From: an uncultured Actinomycetes bacterium
Lineage (GTDB): Bacteria > Actinomycetota > Actinomycetes > Nanopelagicales > Nanopelagicaceae
Direction of reading: 5' to 3'
Length of the DNA stretch: 19,573 nt
Assembly (NCBI GenBank): GCA_903921405.1
Contig: CAIXPV010000013.1
Coordinates: 1-19,573, forward strand
Each line of letters opens with the position of its first letter. Position 1 is the stretch's first letter. The position numbers and the translations under genes are program-made. Positions 6,633 through 14,747 of the stretch are shown piece after piece. The notes under the pieces are model-generated. The model was not told the origin of the DNA, did no database searches, and saw only the letters and a list, made by a program, of their open reading frames with translations.

Positions 6633-8315
6633 ATGAATCATCCACATCCAGATTTAGGTCTTCCCGCCACATTAGTTAAGGGTGGGTTACGTATTGTTGC
6701 CCTCGGTGGTCTAGCTGAAATTGGTCGCAACATGACCGTTTTTGAAACCAAGGGCAAACTTCTTATCGTTGATTGTGGTGTTTTATTTCCAGAAGATAGC
6801 CAGCCTGGAATTGATTTGATTTTGCCTGATTTTTCCTACATTCGCGATCGTTTAGATGATGTAGTTGGCTTAGTGTTAACACACGGCCATGAGGACCACA
6901 TCGGCGCAGTTCCTTATCTATTGCGCGAACGTGGAGACATCGCCATATATGGCTCAGCACTGACTTTGGCACTTATCACCGCAAAATTAAAAGAGCATCG
7001 GATTTCACCACTAACTCGTGAGGTTCGTGAAGGTGGACATGAAGATATCGGTCCCTTTGAACTTGAATTTGTTGCAGTAAATCACTCGATCCCAGATGCT
7101 CTTGCAATAGTTATTAATACCGATGCCGGTCGCGTTCTGCATACAGGTGATTTTAAGATGGATCAACTTCCCTTAGATGGCCGCATAACTGATTTGAGAA
7201 CTTTTGCCCGTCTTGGAGAAGAAGGCGTGGATCTATTTCTTGTTGACTCCACTAACGCTGATGTTCCAGGTTTTACTCCATCTGAGCGGGAAATCATGCC
7301 GGCCCTCAACCGAGTTATTGCATCGACTAAGCGTCGCGTCATTGTCGCCTCATTTTCTTCACACGTTCATCGCGTGCAACAAGTTATAGATATTGCTGCT
7401 TTGCATGGACGCAAAGTAATTTTCATTGGTCGCTCCATGGTTCGTAATATGAAGATTGCTGAAGACATGGGCTATTTGACTGTGCCGCCGGGTGTCTTAA
7501 TGGATGTAAAAGAGCTTGATAAATTTGATGACAACGTGGTGTTGATTTGTACGGGTTCACAAGGTGAACCGATGGCCGCCCTTGCTCGAATGGCCAATGG
7601 AGATCACCAAATTAGGGTTGGCGAGGGTGACACGGTCATTCTTGCATCCTCGCTGATTCCCGGAAATGAAAACTCGGTCTTTCGAATTATTAATGAGTTG
7701 ACGCGCTTTGGAGCCAAGGTCGTCCACAAAGCAAATGCGATGGTTCACGTTTCAGGCCATGCCGCAGCGGGTGAGCTTTTGTACTGCTACAACATAGTTA
7801 AACCCAAGTATGTAATGCCAGTGCACGGGGAATGGCGACATCTGAAAGCAAATGCTGAACTGGCAATTTCAGCAGGTGTTCCTCGCAGCAATGCCTTAAT
7901 TATTGAAAATGGTGTTGTTGTAGATTTAATCGATCACGAGGCCAATGTTGTTGGATCGGTTCCTTGCGGTTTTGTCTATGTCGATGGTCAAAGTATTGGG
8001 GATATTACTGAAACGTCATTAAAGGACCGGCGCATATTGGGTGAAGAAGGTTTTATCTCAGTAGTAGTTGTCATTGACTCACAGAGTGGAAAAATAGTTG
8101 CTGGCCCAGATATTCATGCACGAGGATTTAATGAAGACATCGCGCTCTTTGATGACGTTAAGTTAAAGATAGAGAAGGCTTTAGCAGCGGCCGTAGTCGA
8201 AGGAATTAATGGAACACATCAGTTGTCGCAGATTGTTCGAAAAACTGTGGGTGGTTGGGTTGGTGGAGAACATCGAAGAAAACCTATGATCATCCCGGTT
8301 GTCATTGAGGTTTGA
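6633..8315 (+). CDS. rnj: Ribonuclease J
   Basis: This 560-residue metallo-beta-lactamase/beta-CASP ribonuclease has the zinc motif H84-G-H86-E-D88-H89 in LTHGHEDHIGA. Further metal ligands sit in the HTGDFKMD segment, and the beta-CASP segments GRSMVRNMKIAEDMG and HVSGHAAAGELL follow. The C-terminal domain ends with RRKPMIIPVVIEV, as in actinobacterial RNase J. RNase J combines 5'-3' exonuclease and endonuclease activity in mRNA decay and rRNA maturation. Its length matches the family. The gene starts 3 bp after dapA with no Shine-Dalgarno, so it is probably coupled to dapA. With pnp at the left edge, the window holds two central RNA-turnover enzymes. Confidence 0.97.
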   Translation: MNHPHPDLGLPATLVKGGLRIVALGGLAEIGRNMTVFETKGKLLIVDCGVLFPEDSQPGIDLILPDFSYIRDRLDDVVGLVLTHGHEDHIGAVPYLLRERGDIAIYGSALTLALITAKLKEHRISPLTREVREGGHEDIGPFELEFVAVNHSIPDALAIVINTDAGRVLHTGDFKMDQLPLDGRITDLRTFARLGEEGVDLFLVDSTNADVPGFTPSEREIMPALNRVIASTKRRVIVASFSSHVHRVQQVIDIAALHGRKVIFIGRSMVRNMKIAEDMGYLTVPPGVLMDVKELDKFDDNVVLICTGSQGEPMAALARMANGDHQIRVGEGDTVILASSLIPGNENSVFRIINELTRFGAKVVHKANAMVHVSGHAAAGELLYCYNIVKPKYVMPVHGEWRHLKANAELAISAGVPRSNALIIENGVVVDLIDHEANVVGSVPCGFVYVDGQSIGDITETSLKDRRILGEEGFISVVVVIDSQSGKIVAGPDIHARGFNEDIALFDDVKLKIEKALAAAVVEGINGTHQLSQIVRKTVGGWVGGEHRRKPMIIPVVIEV

Positions 8316-8353
8316 GTGCGGCGAGCCTAGCTCGGCATAAATTAGCCATCCTT

Positions 8354-8359
8354 TAGGAT
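8354..8359 (+). promoter_or_regulatory. Candidate -10 element of ftsK (leaderless; decides the start)
   Basis: TAGGAT ends 7 nt before the GTG at 8367 but only 1 nt before the GTG at 8361. If it is a -10 element, only 8367 can be the start of a leaderless message. If read as an AGGA Shine-Dalgarno, 8367 also has the better spacing (8 nt). Confidence 0.5.
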
Positions 8360-8366
8360 TGTGCGT

Positions 8367-10673
8367 GTGGCTAAACGTAGAAAATCTAAAAGCAAGACCC
8401 GTGCAGTTGGTGGAGCACTAGGTCGAGGCTTATCTGCGCTTTGGCGTATGGTGGCAAAAGCGCTTGGGGGTTCGATCCGTTTTATCGCTCGTGGCGCTAA
8501 GGATTTAGACCCAGCACATCAACGCGATGGTATTGCCTTTCTTATTTTGATCTTGGCCCTTATAGCAACGGCTGGAACTTGGTTTAATGCAGATAATATA
8601 TTGAGTCGCGAGGTTTACTCTTTTATCTACGGAGGTATTGGAAGAATCGGTTTTGCTGCTCCTTTAGTTCTAGTCTATTTTGCAATCAAATTGTTTAGAA
8701 CACCAGAAGATAAAAAAGCCTTGGGCAGAGTAATTGTCGGAACTTTAGCGCTACTTATTTCATCTACCGGTCTTGCTCATTTACTCAATGGGTCGACTGG
8801 AACTGGCGCTACTGCAATGCGCCATGGGGGAGGCTGGATTGGTTATGCGGTAACAACGCCATTAGTTGCCTTGATGACTTCCGTGTTGACGTATCCCGTA
8901 CTCGTCCTAATTTTTATTTTCGGCATATTAGTTGTGACTGCAACACCGGTTAGTGATGTCTTTGCAAAGATTTCTGGAGCTAGCGCTTGGGCATGGTCAA
9001 AGCGCCCGGAACGCTCACTTAAAGTAGAAGATTTCGAGGTCACTGATACCCCGCCTTTTGAATCCCCGGTCGTTGCTGCATGGAATGCACCAGAGGAAGA
9101 AGAGCTCGATGAAGAGAGTTTTGATGAAGAGTTCACAGTGCCAATTCCCGTCGCACCCGTTGTCGCGCCACACGATAAGCGCCCCGAGCAACTTCTTTTA
9201 ACGGCTGATTCCACATACGAGCTTCCACCCCCTGACTTATTGCGATCAGGACCACCAGCTAAAGCCAAGAGCAAAGCCAATGAGGTTGTAGTTGCAGCAC
9301 TTACGGAAGTTTTCTCACAGTTTGAAATCGATGCTCAAGTGACGGGTTTCATGCGCGGACCCACAGTGACACGCTATGAAGTCGAGCTTGGAAATGCGGT
9401 CAAGGTTGAACGTATTACAGCTTTGGCAAAGAACATTTCATATGCAGTTGCTAGTGGAGATGTTCGGATCTTGTCGCCGATTCCAGGAAAGTCTGCAGTG
9501 GGTATTGAAATTCCCAATGTGGACCGTGAAATAGTGGCGTTGGGCGATGTTTTACGCTCATCTGTTGCTGGCCAAGATCACCACCCCATGTTGGTGGCGT
9601 TGGGTAAAGATGTTGAAGGCAATTTTATCTGCGCTAACTTAGCAAAGATGCCGCATCTTCTAGTTGCTGGAGCAACTGGCGCCGGTAAATCATCGATGAT
9701 CAATGCAATGATTATCTCTATATTGGCGCGCTCAACTCCAGATGATGTGCGCTTAGTATTAATTGATCCAAAACGTGTTGAGCTAACTGCATATGAAGGT
9801 ATTCCACATTTAATTACACCAATTATTACAAATCCCAAGAAAGCTGCCGATGCACTGACGTGGGTTGTTCGCGAGATGGATCTTCGTTATGAAGATCTTT
9901 CTACCTTTGGCTTCAGGCATATCGATGATTTCAATAAAGCAGTACGAGCGGGCAAAGTTATTCCACCGCCAGATAGTGATCGCACAATTGAGCCGTACCC
10001 ATACTTACTTGTAATCATTGATGAGCTTGCCGACTTAATGATGGTGGCTGCAAAGGAAGTTGAAGAGTCTGTTGTGCGCATTACTCAACTTGCACGCTCT
10101 GCCGGTATCCATTTAGTTCTTGCGACTCAACGCCCATCTGTAGATGTTGTAACTGGCCTTATTAAGGCAAATGTCCCTTCAAGGCTTTCGTTTGCTACTA
10201 GTTCGCTAGCTGACAGTCGAGTAATTTTAGATACACCCGGCGCCGAGAAATTAGTGGGCCAAGGCGATGCCTTATTTATACCAATGGGTGCTAGTCGCGC
10301 CGTTCGTATTCAAGGTGCATATGTTTCAGAGCGTGAAATTGAGGCTGTCACAGCACATGTTAAAAAACAGTTGAAGCCTAGGTATCGCGACGATGTCACT
10401 GCGCCAATCAGTCATCCCAAGATGGTTGATAAAGAGATTGGTGATGACTTAGATATTTTGTGCCAGGCAGTTGAGCTAGTCGTAGGAACTCAGTTTGGTT
10501 CAACCTCAATGTTGCAACGCAAACTTCGAATTGGTTTTGCTAAAGCTGGTCGACTTATGGATTTGATGGAGTCTCGAGGAATCGTTGGTCCATCAGAGGG
10601 CTCTAAAGCTCGCACCGTTATGGTCAAGCCTGACGAACTCGATTCCGTGCTTGCCACGCTGCGAGACTATTAA
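8367..10673 (+). CDS. ftsK: DNA translocase FtsK/SpoIIIE
   Basis: A membrane-anchored, ATP-driven DNA pump that clears chromosome ends from the division septum. From GTG 8367 it is 768 residues. It has a basic N-terminus (KRRKSKSKTR), about four membrane helices in the first 190 residues, and an acidic linker (EEEELDEESFDEEF near 230-245). The alpha/beta motor has Walker A G-A-T-G-A-G-K-S-S near 435-443 and Walker B LLVIIDELADLMM with D552-E553. The C-terminal gamma winged helix (from DILCQAVELVVGTQFGSTSM) reads the KOPS-type guide sequences. Two in-frame GTGs exist, 8361 and 8367; the latter suits the upstream TAGGAT. The linker is short compared with many FtsK proteins, giving a compact version near the lower end of the family size. 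It follows rnj by 51 bp and is followed by a 127-bp gap. Confidence 0.96.
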   Translation: MAKRRKSKSKTRAVGGALGRGLSALWRMVAKALGGSIRFIARGAKDLDPAHQRDGIAFLILILALIATAGTWFNADNILSREVYSFIYGGIGRIGFAAPLVLVYFAIKLFRTPEDKKALGRVIVGTLALLISSTGLAHLLNGSTGTGATAMRHGGGWIGYAVTTPLVALMTSVLTYPVLVLIFIFGILVVTATPVSDVFAKISGASAWAWSKRPERSLKVEDFEVTDTPPFESPVVAAWNAPEEEELDEESFDEEFTVPIPVAPVVAPHDKRPEQLLLTADSTYELPPPDLLRSGPPAKAKSKANEVVVAALTEVFSQFEIDAQVTGFMRGPTVTRYEVELGNAVKVERITALAKNISYAVASGDVRILSPIPGKSAVGIEIPNVDREIVALGDVLRSSVAGQDHHPMLVALGKDVEGNFICANLAKMPHLLVAGATGAGKSSMINAMIISILARSTPDDVRLVLIDPKRVELTAYEGIPHLITPIITNPKKAADALTWVVREMDLRYEDLSTFGFRHIDDFNKAVRAGKVIPPPDSDRTIEPYPYLLVIIDELADLMMVAAKEVEESVVRITQLARSAGIHLVLATQRPSVDVVTGLIKANVPSRLSFATSSLADSRVILDTPGAEKLVGQGDALFIPMGASRAVRIQGAYVSEREIEAVTAHVKKQLKPRYRDDVTAPISHPKMVDKEIGDDLDILCQAVELVVGTQFGSTSMLQRKLRIGFAKAGRLMDLMESRGIVGPSEGSKARTVMVKPDELDSVLATLRDY

Positions 10674-10678
10674 TTAAG

Positions 10679-10698
10679 GGCTATCACTTCACATAGCC
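10679..10698 (+). terminator. Candidate ftsK terminator stem-loop
   Basis: GGCTAT and ATAGCC form a perfect 6-bp stem around an 8-nt loop, starting 6 nt after the ftsK stop. The tract after it (TAGATTTC) is only weakly T-rich, so intrinsic termination is uncertain. Confidence 0.4.
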
Positions 10699-10760
10699 TA
10701 GATTTCACCCCTCGTTCTCACTCCGGCCACTAGCACCAAGTGGAGCACTGGTTCTACACT

Positions 10761-10790
10761 TTGTACTTTCCCGATCTAGGTTCTTAGGAT
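10761..10790 (+). promoter_or_regulatory. Candidate promoter of the rodZ-like gene
   Basis: TTGTAC (10761-10766) and TAGGAT (10785-10790) are separated by 18 bp, a good -35/-10 pair. The expected transcription start is about 3 nt before the ATG at 10801, an almost leaderless message. A second hexamer TATACT (10795-10800) touches the ATG, but a start from it would lie inside the gene. Confidence 0.5.
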
Positions 10791-10800
10791 TTTTTATACT

Positions 10801-11535
10801 ATGAGTATTGGAACATCAATAGCAAAGGCCCGTGCTTTAGCCGGGCTATCTATCGATGAACTCTCGGCAATTACAAAACTACGAGCAACGTTATTGCGTG
10901 AGATGGAAGCAGATGTTTTCACGCATTGTGGTGGCCGAATGTATGCTCGTGGCCATGTAAGAAATATCGCAGTAGCATTGAAAGTTGATGATAAAGAGTT
11001 CTTGCGTATTTTTGACGAGGAACAAGGCGTTGAAAAAAGAACTATGCGGGATCTTCTCGTTGAAAATAACGTTATGCGAGAACCCGGTGAGACTAGAAAA
11101 GTGTCATGGAAAACCCTCATTGCGATCTCGCTTGTCACGCTAAGTCTTGTTGGATTAATTCAAATTATCGTTTCTAACTCCCGAGTTGATCAAGTTGCGG
11201 CGCCGTCGGCCTCAACGTCACCAACTGCAGTGCTTACTCCGAGTGCGAGTGCAACACCTTCAGAGCAAAGTACATTCACAACAGGTCAAGGCGTAGAAGT
11301 GATTGTAAATACAACTCGCGCTAAGTCATGGCTATTTGTTTCAGATGCCCAGGGAAGAACCTTATTCAGTGGGCAACTTTCTCAAGGCGCATCTAAAGTA
11401 TTTACCAGCGATAGTCGATTAGATCTTAAAGTTGGTAACGCAGGGGGGGTGGATCTGCTGGTAAATGGCAAGCAGATTCCAGCCTTAGGCCTTGATAGTC
11501 AGGTGGTTAGCGTGTCGTATGGAGTAGATTCTTAA
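10801..11535 (+). CDS. RodZ-like membrane protein with N-terminal helix-turn-helix (DUF4115 type)
   Basis: A 244-residue bitopic membrane protein. The N-terminal RodZ-type HTH (about 4-72) has the family pattern GTSIAKARALAGLSIDEL, TKLRATLLREMEAD and MYARGHVRNIA. A single membrane helix lies at about 105-124, followed by an external linker rich in Ser, Thr, Ala and Pro (about 129-158). The C-terminal beta-rich domain (about 160-244) resembles DUF4115, with WLFVSDAQGRTLFSGQL. RodZ links the MreB cytoskeleton to the elongation machinery in rods. No mreB is in the window, so a role in cell shape is inferred from the family. It sits between ftsK and rimO, as in other actinobacteria. A G7 run at 11443-11449 could be a slippage site, but the frame is intact. 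Confidence 0.85.
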   Translation: MSIGTSIAKARALAGLSIDELSAITKLRATLLREMEADVFTHCGGRMYARGHVRNIAVALKVDDKEFLRIFDEEQGVEKRTMRDLLVENNVMREPGETRKVSWKTLIAISLVTLSLVGLIQIIVSNSRVDQVAAPSASTSPTAVLTPSASATPSEQSTFTTGQGVEVIVNTTRAKSWLFVSDAQGRTLFSGQLSQGASKVFTSDSRLDLKVGNAGGVDLLVNGKQIPALGLDSQVVSVSYGVDS

Positions 11536-11540
11536 CACGG

Positions 11541-11546
11541 TAAGAT
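11541..11546 (+). promoter_or_regulatory. Candidate -10 element of rimO (leaderless)
   Basis: TAAGAT ends 7 nt before the rimO ATG, within the 18-bp gap after the rodZ-like gene, with no Shine-Dalgarno. No -35 consensus was found; that region is coding sequence of the upstream gene. Confidence 0.45.
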
Positions 11547-11553
11547 TCCTTCA

Positions 11554-12909
11554 ATGAAGCGCACCGTAGCAGTCGTCACTTTAGGGTGCTCTCGTAATGA
11601 AGTTGATTCTGAAGAGCTAGCAGGACGCCTTGCTGCCGACGGTTGGACATTAGTTGATGATGTTGAGTCAGCCGAAGTTGCCTTAGTTAATACGTGTGGA
11701 TTTATTGAATCTGCTAAGAAGGATTCCATTGACGCCCTTCTTGAAGCTAACTCTCTCAAAGGTCATGGAACTACACGGGCCGTTGTCGCGGTTGGGTGCA
11801 TGGCCGAGCGATATGGACAGGAACTTGCAAACGCCTTACCTGAGGCCGATGCGATCTTAGGTTTTGATGACTATAAAGACATTTCTGCACGCCTACAATC
11901 GATAGTTGCCGGCAAGCCACATGTTCCCCATATTCCACGTGATCGCAGAGCGCTTTTGCCAATTGCACCAAGTGATAGAGCCGATGCCCAGATAAGTGAA
12001 GAGTTCACGCGTAAACGCTTAGGTACTGCGCCGTGGGCCCCACTTAAAATTGCATCGGGCTGTGACCGCCGTTGTTCGTTCTGTGCGATCCCATATTTTC
12101 GAGGCGCATTTATTTCACGCCGCCCCCACGAAATTATGGATGAAGCGCGTTGGCTTATAGCAAATGGTGTAACTGAATTATTTCTTGTCAGTGAAAATAC
12201 AACATCGTATGGAAAAGATTTGGGCGATCTGCAGTTAATGGAAAAGATTGTGCCAGAGATTGCCGCTTTAGATGGCGTGGAGCGCGTTCGCTTGTCGTAC
12301 TTGCAGCCAGCTGAGATGCGACCAACGTTGATTCAGGCGATGATTTCAACTCCAAAGACTGCGCCTTACTTTGATTTATCATTCCAACATACAAGCCCAA
12401 CCGTTTTACGTCGCATGCGCCGCTTTGGTGATAATGAAAAATTCTTGCATTTAATTAATCAGATACGTGTCTTATCTCCTGAGGCTGGAATTAGATCCAA
12501 CTTTATTGTTGGATTCCCGGGGGAGACGCAAGAGGATTTCGACGAGTTAGCCAGCTTTATTACTTCGGCCAAGTTAGATGCCGTTGGCGTATTTGCTTAC
12601 TCTGATGAGGACAATACAGAAGCTCTGAAGTTAGATTCTAAGATTGATGCAGATGTAATTGCAGAGCGGTTAGAAACTTTGTCATCGCTGGCCGATGAAA
12701 TGGTTTCACAACGTGCACAGGCACGAATAGGTGAAAATGTCCGCGTCCTCATTGAGGATTCCGAACTTCAAGAAGGTCGGGCTGCACATCAAGGTCCAGA
12801 AGTCGACGGTTCTACTACTTTTATAGGTACAGATTTTGTTGTTGGACAGTATGTTGATGCAGTGGTGATTGATTCAATGGGTGCAGATTTAGTGGCTAAG
12901 CCGATATGA
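11554..12909 (+). CDS. rimO: Ribosomal protein S12 methylthiotransferase RimO
   Basis: A radical-SAM enzyme that adds a methylthio group to an aspartate of ribosomal protein S12, using two [4Fe-4S] clusters. The 451-residue protein has the three N-terminal UPF0004 cysteines C12 (TLGCSRNEVDSE), C48 (VNTCGFIESAK) and C82 (VAVGCMAERYG). The radical SAM triad C170-x3-C174-x2-C177 lies in ASGCDRRCSFCAIPYFRG, and a TRAM domain forms the last 65 or so residues. RimO is preferred over MiaB because of the TLGCSRNEVDSE and NTCGFIESAKKDSI patterns and the rodZ/pgsA neighbourhood. The ATG is 7 nt after a TAAGAT element. The stop overlaps the pgsA start as ATGA. Confidence 0.95.
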   Translation: MKRTVAVVTLGCSRNEVDSEELAGRLAADGWTLVDDVESAEVALVNTCGFIESAKKDSIDALLEANSLKGHGTTRAVVAVGCMAERYGQELANALPEADAILGFDDYKDISARLQSIVAGKPHVPHIPRDRRALLPIAPSDRADAQISEEFTRKRLGTAPWAPLKIASGCDRRCSFCAIPYFRGAFISRRPHEIMDEARWLIANGVTELFLVSENTTSYGKDLGDLQLMEKIVPEIAALDGVERVRLSYLQPAEMRPTLIQAMISTPKTAPYFDLSFQHTSPTVLRRMRRFGDNEKFLHLINQIRVLSPEAGIRSNFIVGFPGETQEDFDELASFITSAKLDAVGVFAYSDEDNTEALKLDSKIDADVIAERLETLSSLADEMVSQRAQARIGENVRVLIEDSELQEGRAAHQGPEVDGSTTFIGTDFVVGQYVDAVVIDSMGADLVAKPI

Positions 12910-13451
12910 AGTTACCAGGTTTCATAACGCCAAACTTCATTACTATCGCGCGAGTACTGCTTGTACCGGTGGGTGCTTACACTTTGTTCAAGAATGGTGG
13001 AGATGACCCCACATGGCAATACATTTCATGGTTAGTATTTTTCTTCTTAGGACTTTCCGATATCGCAGATGGAAACCTAGCCCGCAGTCGCAACACGGTT
13101 ACTGAGCTAGGCAAATTCTTAGATCCAGTCGCAGATAAGTTCATGATTGGAACGGCGATGGTCAGCCTTTCCATTCTGGGTCACCTGCCGTGGTGGATTA
13201 CAGTCGTTATCTTGGTGAGAGAAATTGGAATTACGATTTTTCGGTTAGCAATCATTAAGCGTGGGGTAATTGCGGCCAATAAGGGCGGCAAGATTAAATC
13301 GACGCTCCAGAATTTTGGTGTGGGCTTCTACATGCTGCCCCTCCCTACAAGCCTTTACTGGTTCCGAGATGGCTTTATGGCTATTGCGGTTGTACTCACT
13401 GTCGTAACTGGGTTTTACTATGTACAGTCGGCGTTTAAGAAGACTAAGTAG
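12906..13451 (+). CDS. pgsA: CDP-diacylglycerol--glycerol-3-phosphate 3-phosphatidyltransferase
   Basis: A membrane enzyme that makes phosphatidylglycerol phosphate from CDP-diacylglycerol and glycerol-3-phosphate. The 181-residue protein has the full CDP-alcohol phosphotransferase motif: D52-x2-D55-G56-x2-A59-R60-x8-G69-x3-D73-x3-D77. The N-terminal TPNFITIARVLLVPVG is typical of PgsA. Several membrane helices surround the motif, including WLVFFFLGLSD and ITVVILVREIGITIF. The start overlaps the rimO stop by 4 bp and the stop lies 6 bp before cinA, so rimO-pgsA-cinA-clgR looks like one operon. Actinobacteria can carry other enzymes of this superfamily, but the PgsA-type N-terminus and position favour this call. 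Confidence 0.94.
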   Translation: MKLPGFITPNFITIARVLLVPVGAYTLFKNGGDDPTWQYISWLVFFFLGLSDIADGNLARSRNTVTELGKFLDPVADKFMIGTAMVSLSILGHLPWWITVVILVREIGITIFRLAIIKRGVIAANKGGKIKSTLQNFGVGFYMLPLPTSLYWFRDGFMAIAVVLTVVTGFYYVQSAFKKTK

Positions 13452-13457
13452 GAGCAC

Positions 13458-13949
13458 ATGACACTTTCGCCAGAGATTATTGGCTTAGCTGCCGAGATTG
13501 TGGATACCTTGCGTGCGCGCGGTGAAACTCTCAGTACCGCTGAATCTCTAACAGCAGGTGCAGTGAGTTCGGCAATCGTTTCAATTGCTGGAGCATCCGA
13601 TGTTTTTGTTGGCGCAGTTACTGCCTACCGCGATGAGATCAAGGTTTCACATTTGGGTGTAGATCCGGCGATTCTTGAAGAGCACACGGCCGTTAGCGAG
13701 CACGTTGCTATAGCTATGGCAAAGGGTGCGATTAAATCATTTGGTACTACATGGGCAATCAGTACAACCGGTGTTGCAGGACCAAATCCACTAGATGGCC
13801 ATCCCGTTGGTGCAGTGTGGGTTTCGATCGAGGGGCCAATCTCGCAAACTATCGAATTAGCGCTATCGGGTGAGCGTGAATCTGTGCGAAACGCGGCTAC
13901 GGCAAGCGCGATTGCATCATTTGCGCGTATCCTTAGACATCGTAATTAG
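13458..13949 (+). CDS. CinA C-terminal domain protein (nicotinamide-nucleotide amidohydrolase, PncC type)
   Basis: A 163-residue stand-alone CinA C-terminal domain. The family signature is TLSTAESLTAGAVSSAIVSI at about 24-43, with the probable catalytic serine S30. It is followed by GASDVFVGAVTAYRDEIK and the segment ISTTGVAGPNPLDGHPVGAVW. PncC enzymes deamidate nicotinamide mononucleotide to nicotinate mononucleotide in pyridine-nucleotide recycling. The N-terminal MoCF-like domain of full CinA is absent, as is common in actinobacteria. AGGAG overlaps the pgsA stop and leaves only 3 nt before the ATG, which is unusually short, so coupling to pgsA may matter more. It lies between pgsA and clgR, its usual place. 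Activity on NMN is inferred from the family. Confidence 0.93.
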   Translation: MTLSPEIIGLAAEIVDTLRARGETLSTAESLTAGAVSSAIVSIAGASDVFVGAVTAYRDEIKVSHLGVDPAILEEHTAVSEHVAIAMAKGAIKSFGTTWAISTTGVAGPNPLDGHPVGAVWVSIEGPISQTIELALSGERESVRNAATASAIASFARILRHRN

Positions 13950-13951
13950 AG

Positions 13952-13959
13952 AAAGGGGG
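13952..13959 (+). promoter_or_regulatory. Strong Shine-Dalgarno of clgR (decides the start)
   Basis: AAAGGGGG ends 1 nt before an ATG at 13961 but 7 nt before a GTG at 13967. The spacing favours the GTG, which also begins the protein with the VLVREAVG stretch typical of ClgR N-termini. Confidence 0.65.
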
Positions 13960-13966
13960 TATGACT

Positions 13967-14233
13967 GTGGTTCTTGTTCGTGAAGCCGTTGGTCAGACCC
14001 TTCGCTCTGCCCGAACATCGCAAAACAGAACCTTGCGCGATGTTGCTCGACAGGCTCGAGTCTCACTCGGATATTTATCAGAGGTTGAGCGCGGACAAAA
14101 AGAGGCCTCGTCAGAACTGCTCAACGCTATCGCTAGCGCCCTTGGACTTTCACTCTCTGGAATTTTTAGCGATGTTGCAATCGAATTAGCAAGTCACGAG
14201 AGCGTTACCCTCACTGTCGTCGATGCCGCTTAA
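13967..14233 (+). CDS. clgR: XRE-type transcriptional regulator ClgR
   Basis: A small helix-turn-helix activator of 88 residues from GTG 13967 (90 from ATG 13961). Most of the protein is one XRE HTH: VREAVGQTLRSAR, then TLRDVARQARV, then the recognition helix region SLGYLSEVERGQKEASSE, which is close to identical across actinobacterial ClgR proteins. ClgR activates clpP, clpC and other protease or repair genes in Corynebacterium, Streptomyces and Mycobacterium, and is itself degraded by Clp. No C-terminal Ala-Ala degron is plain, although the protein ends in VVDAA, which could serve as one. It follows cinA, as in those genera. The 3' end overlaps the TetR gene by 11 bp in another frame. Confidence 0.92.
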   Translation: MVLVREAVGQTLRSARTSQNRTLRDVARQARVSLGYLSEVERGQKEASSELLNAIASALGLSLSGIFSDVAIELASHESVTLTVVDAA

Positions 14234-14747
14234 TAAGTACGCGCCACAAGCAACTACACATCGACGCACACAAAGTGCAATCCTTGCCGGTACTAAAGAG
14301 TTAATTGCAACTGTTGGTCTAGCAAAGATGTCTATGATTGAAATCGCTGATACATCGCAGGTTTCTCGCGCAACTTTATATAATCATTACCGCGATAAAG
14401 ATAGTGTCATTGCAGCATTATGTGAATCTGAAATCTACCGACTGATAGCAATTGCTAACAGTGCGCCTAATGCGATCGATGCCCTCGAAATTCTATCAAT
14501 TCAGATATCGACCGATATAGCACTTGGACATATGCGAATTCATGACCCTGCACCCCTTGCTAGTGCACTTTCTGCAACGGCAAATCCATTATGGGCAGCT
14601 CTCTCTGACGCCTTGGCAGTAATCACTGGCAGTCAGGTTGTAGCCGATTTAGCGCTTCGCTGGTTAGTAGGACAGGTTTTGCAACCACTGACACCAGATG
14701 ATTCACGTTTAGCGGCAGAACTTCTTATCTCACGTGCGAATATCTGA
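14223..14747 (+). CDS. TetR-family transcriptional regulator
   Basis: A 174-residue protein with an N-terminal TetR HTH (about 14-60): RRTQSAILAGTKELIATVG, then MIEIADTSQVSRATLYNHY followed by RDKDSVIAAL. The C-terminal ligand-binding region has no recognisable specificity and is shorter than the usual 190-210 residues. The ATG lies within the end of clgR (11-bp overlap), with no clear Shine-Dalgarno, so translational coupling to clgR is likely. The stop lies 14 bp inside the DUF3046 gene. Sitting between clgR and DUF3046 suggests it belongs to the same transcript. The target genes cannot be told. TetR genes often control a neighbour, here possibly its own operon or the following hydrolase; this is inference. 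Confidence 0.9.
   Translation: MPLNKYAPQATTHRRTQSAILAGTKELIATVGLAKMSMIEIADTSQVSRATLYNHYRDKDSVIAALCESEIYRLIAIANSAPNAIDALEILSIQISTDIALGHMRIHDPAPLASALSATANPLWAALSDALAVITGSQVVADLALRWLVGQVLQPLTPDDSRLAAELLISRANI

Larger units (their letters stand above)
10674..10800 (+). other. Largest intergenic gap (127 bp), ftsK to rodZ-like
   Basis: This is the largest gap between genes. It holds the hairpin just after ftsK, a second small hairpin CCACT/AGTGG with a 7-nt loop at 10727-10743, and the promoter-like pair next to the rodZ-like gene. No small ORF with a ribosome binding site and no tRNA-like fold was seen. Confidence 0.55.

Noticed and set aside
8322..8334. Small hairpin CGAGC-CTA-GCTCG after rnj
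   Set aside because: The stem is only 5 bp, the loop 3 nt and no T-run follows, so it is not supportable as a terminator.
8843..9280. 145-codon open frame on the minus strand
   Set aside because: It lies wholly within ftsK, covering its membrane and acidic linker part. The translation is Ser-rich low complexity from the reverse of acidic codons, with no family resemblance.
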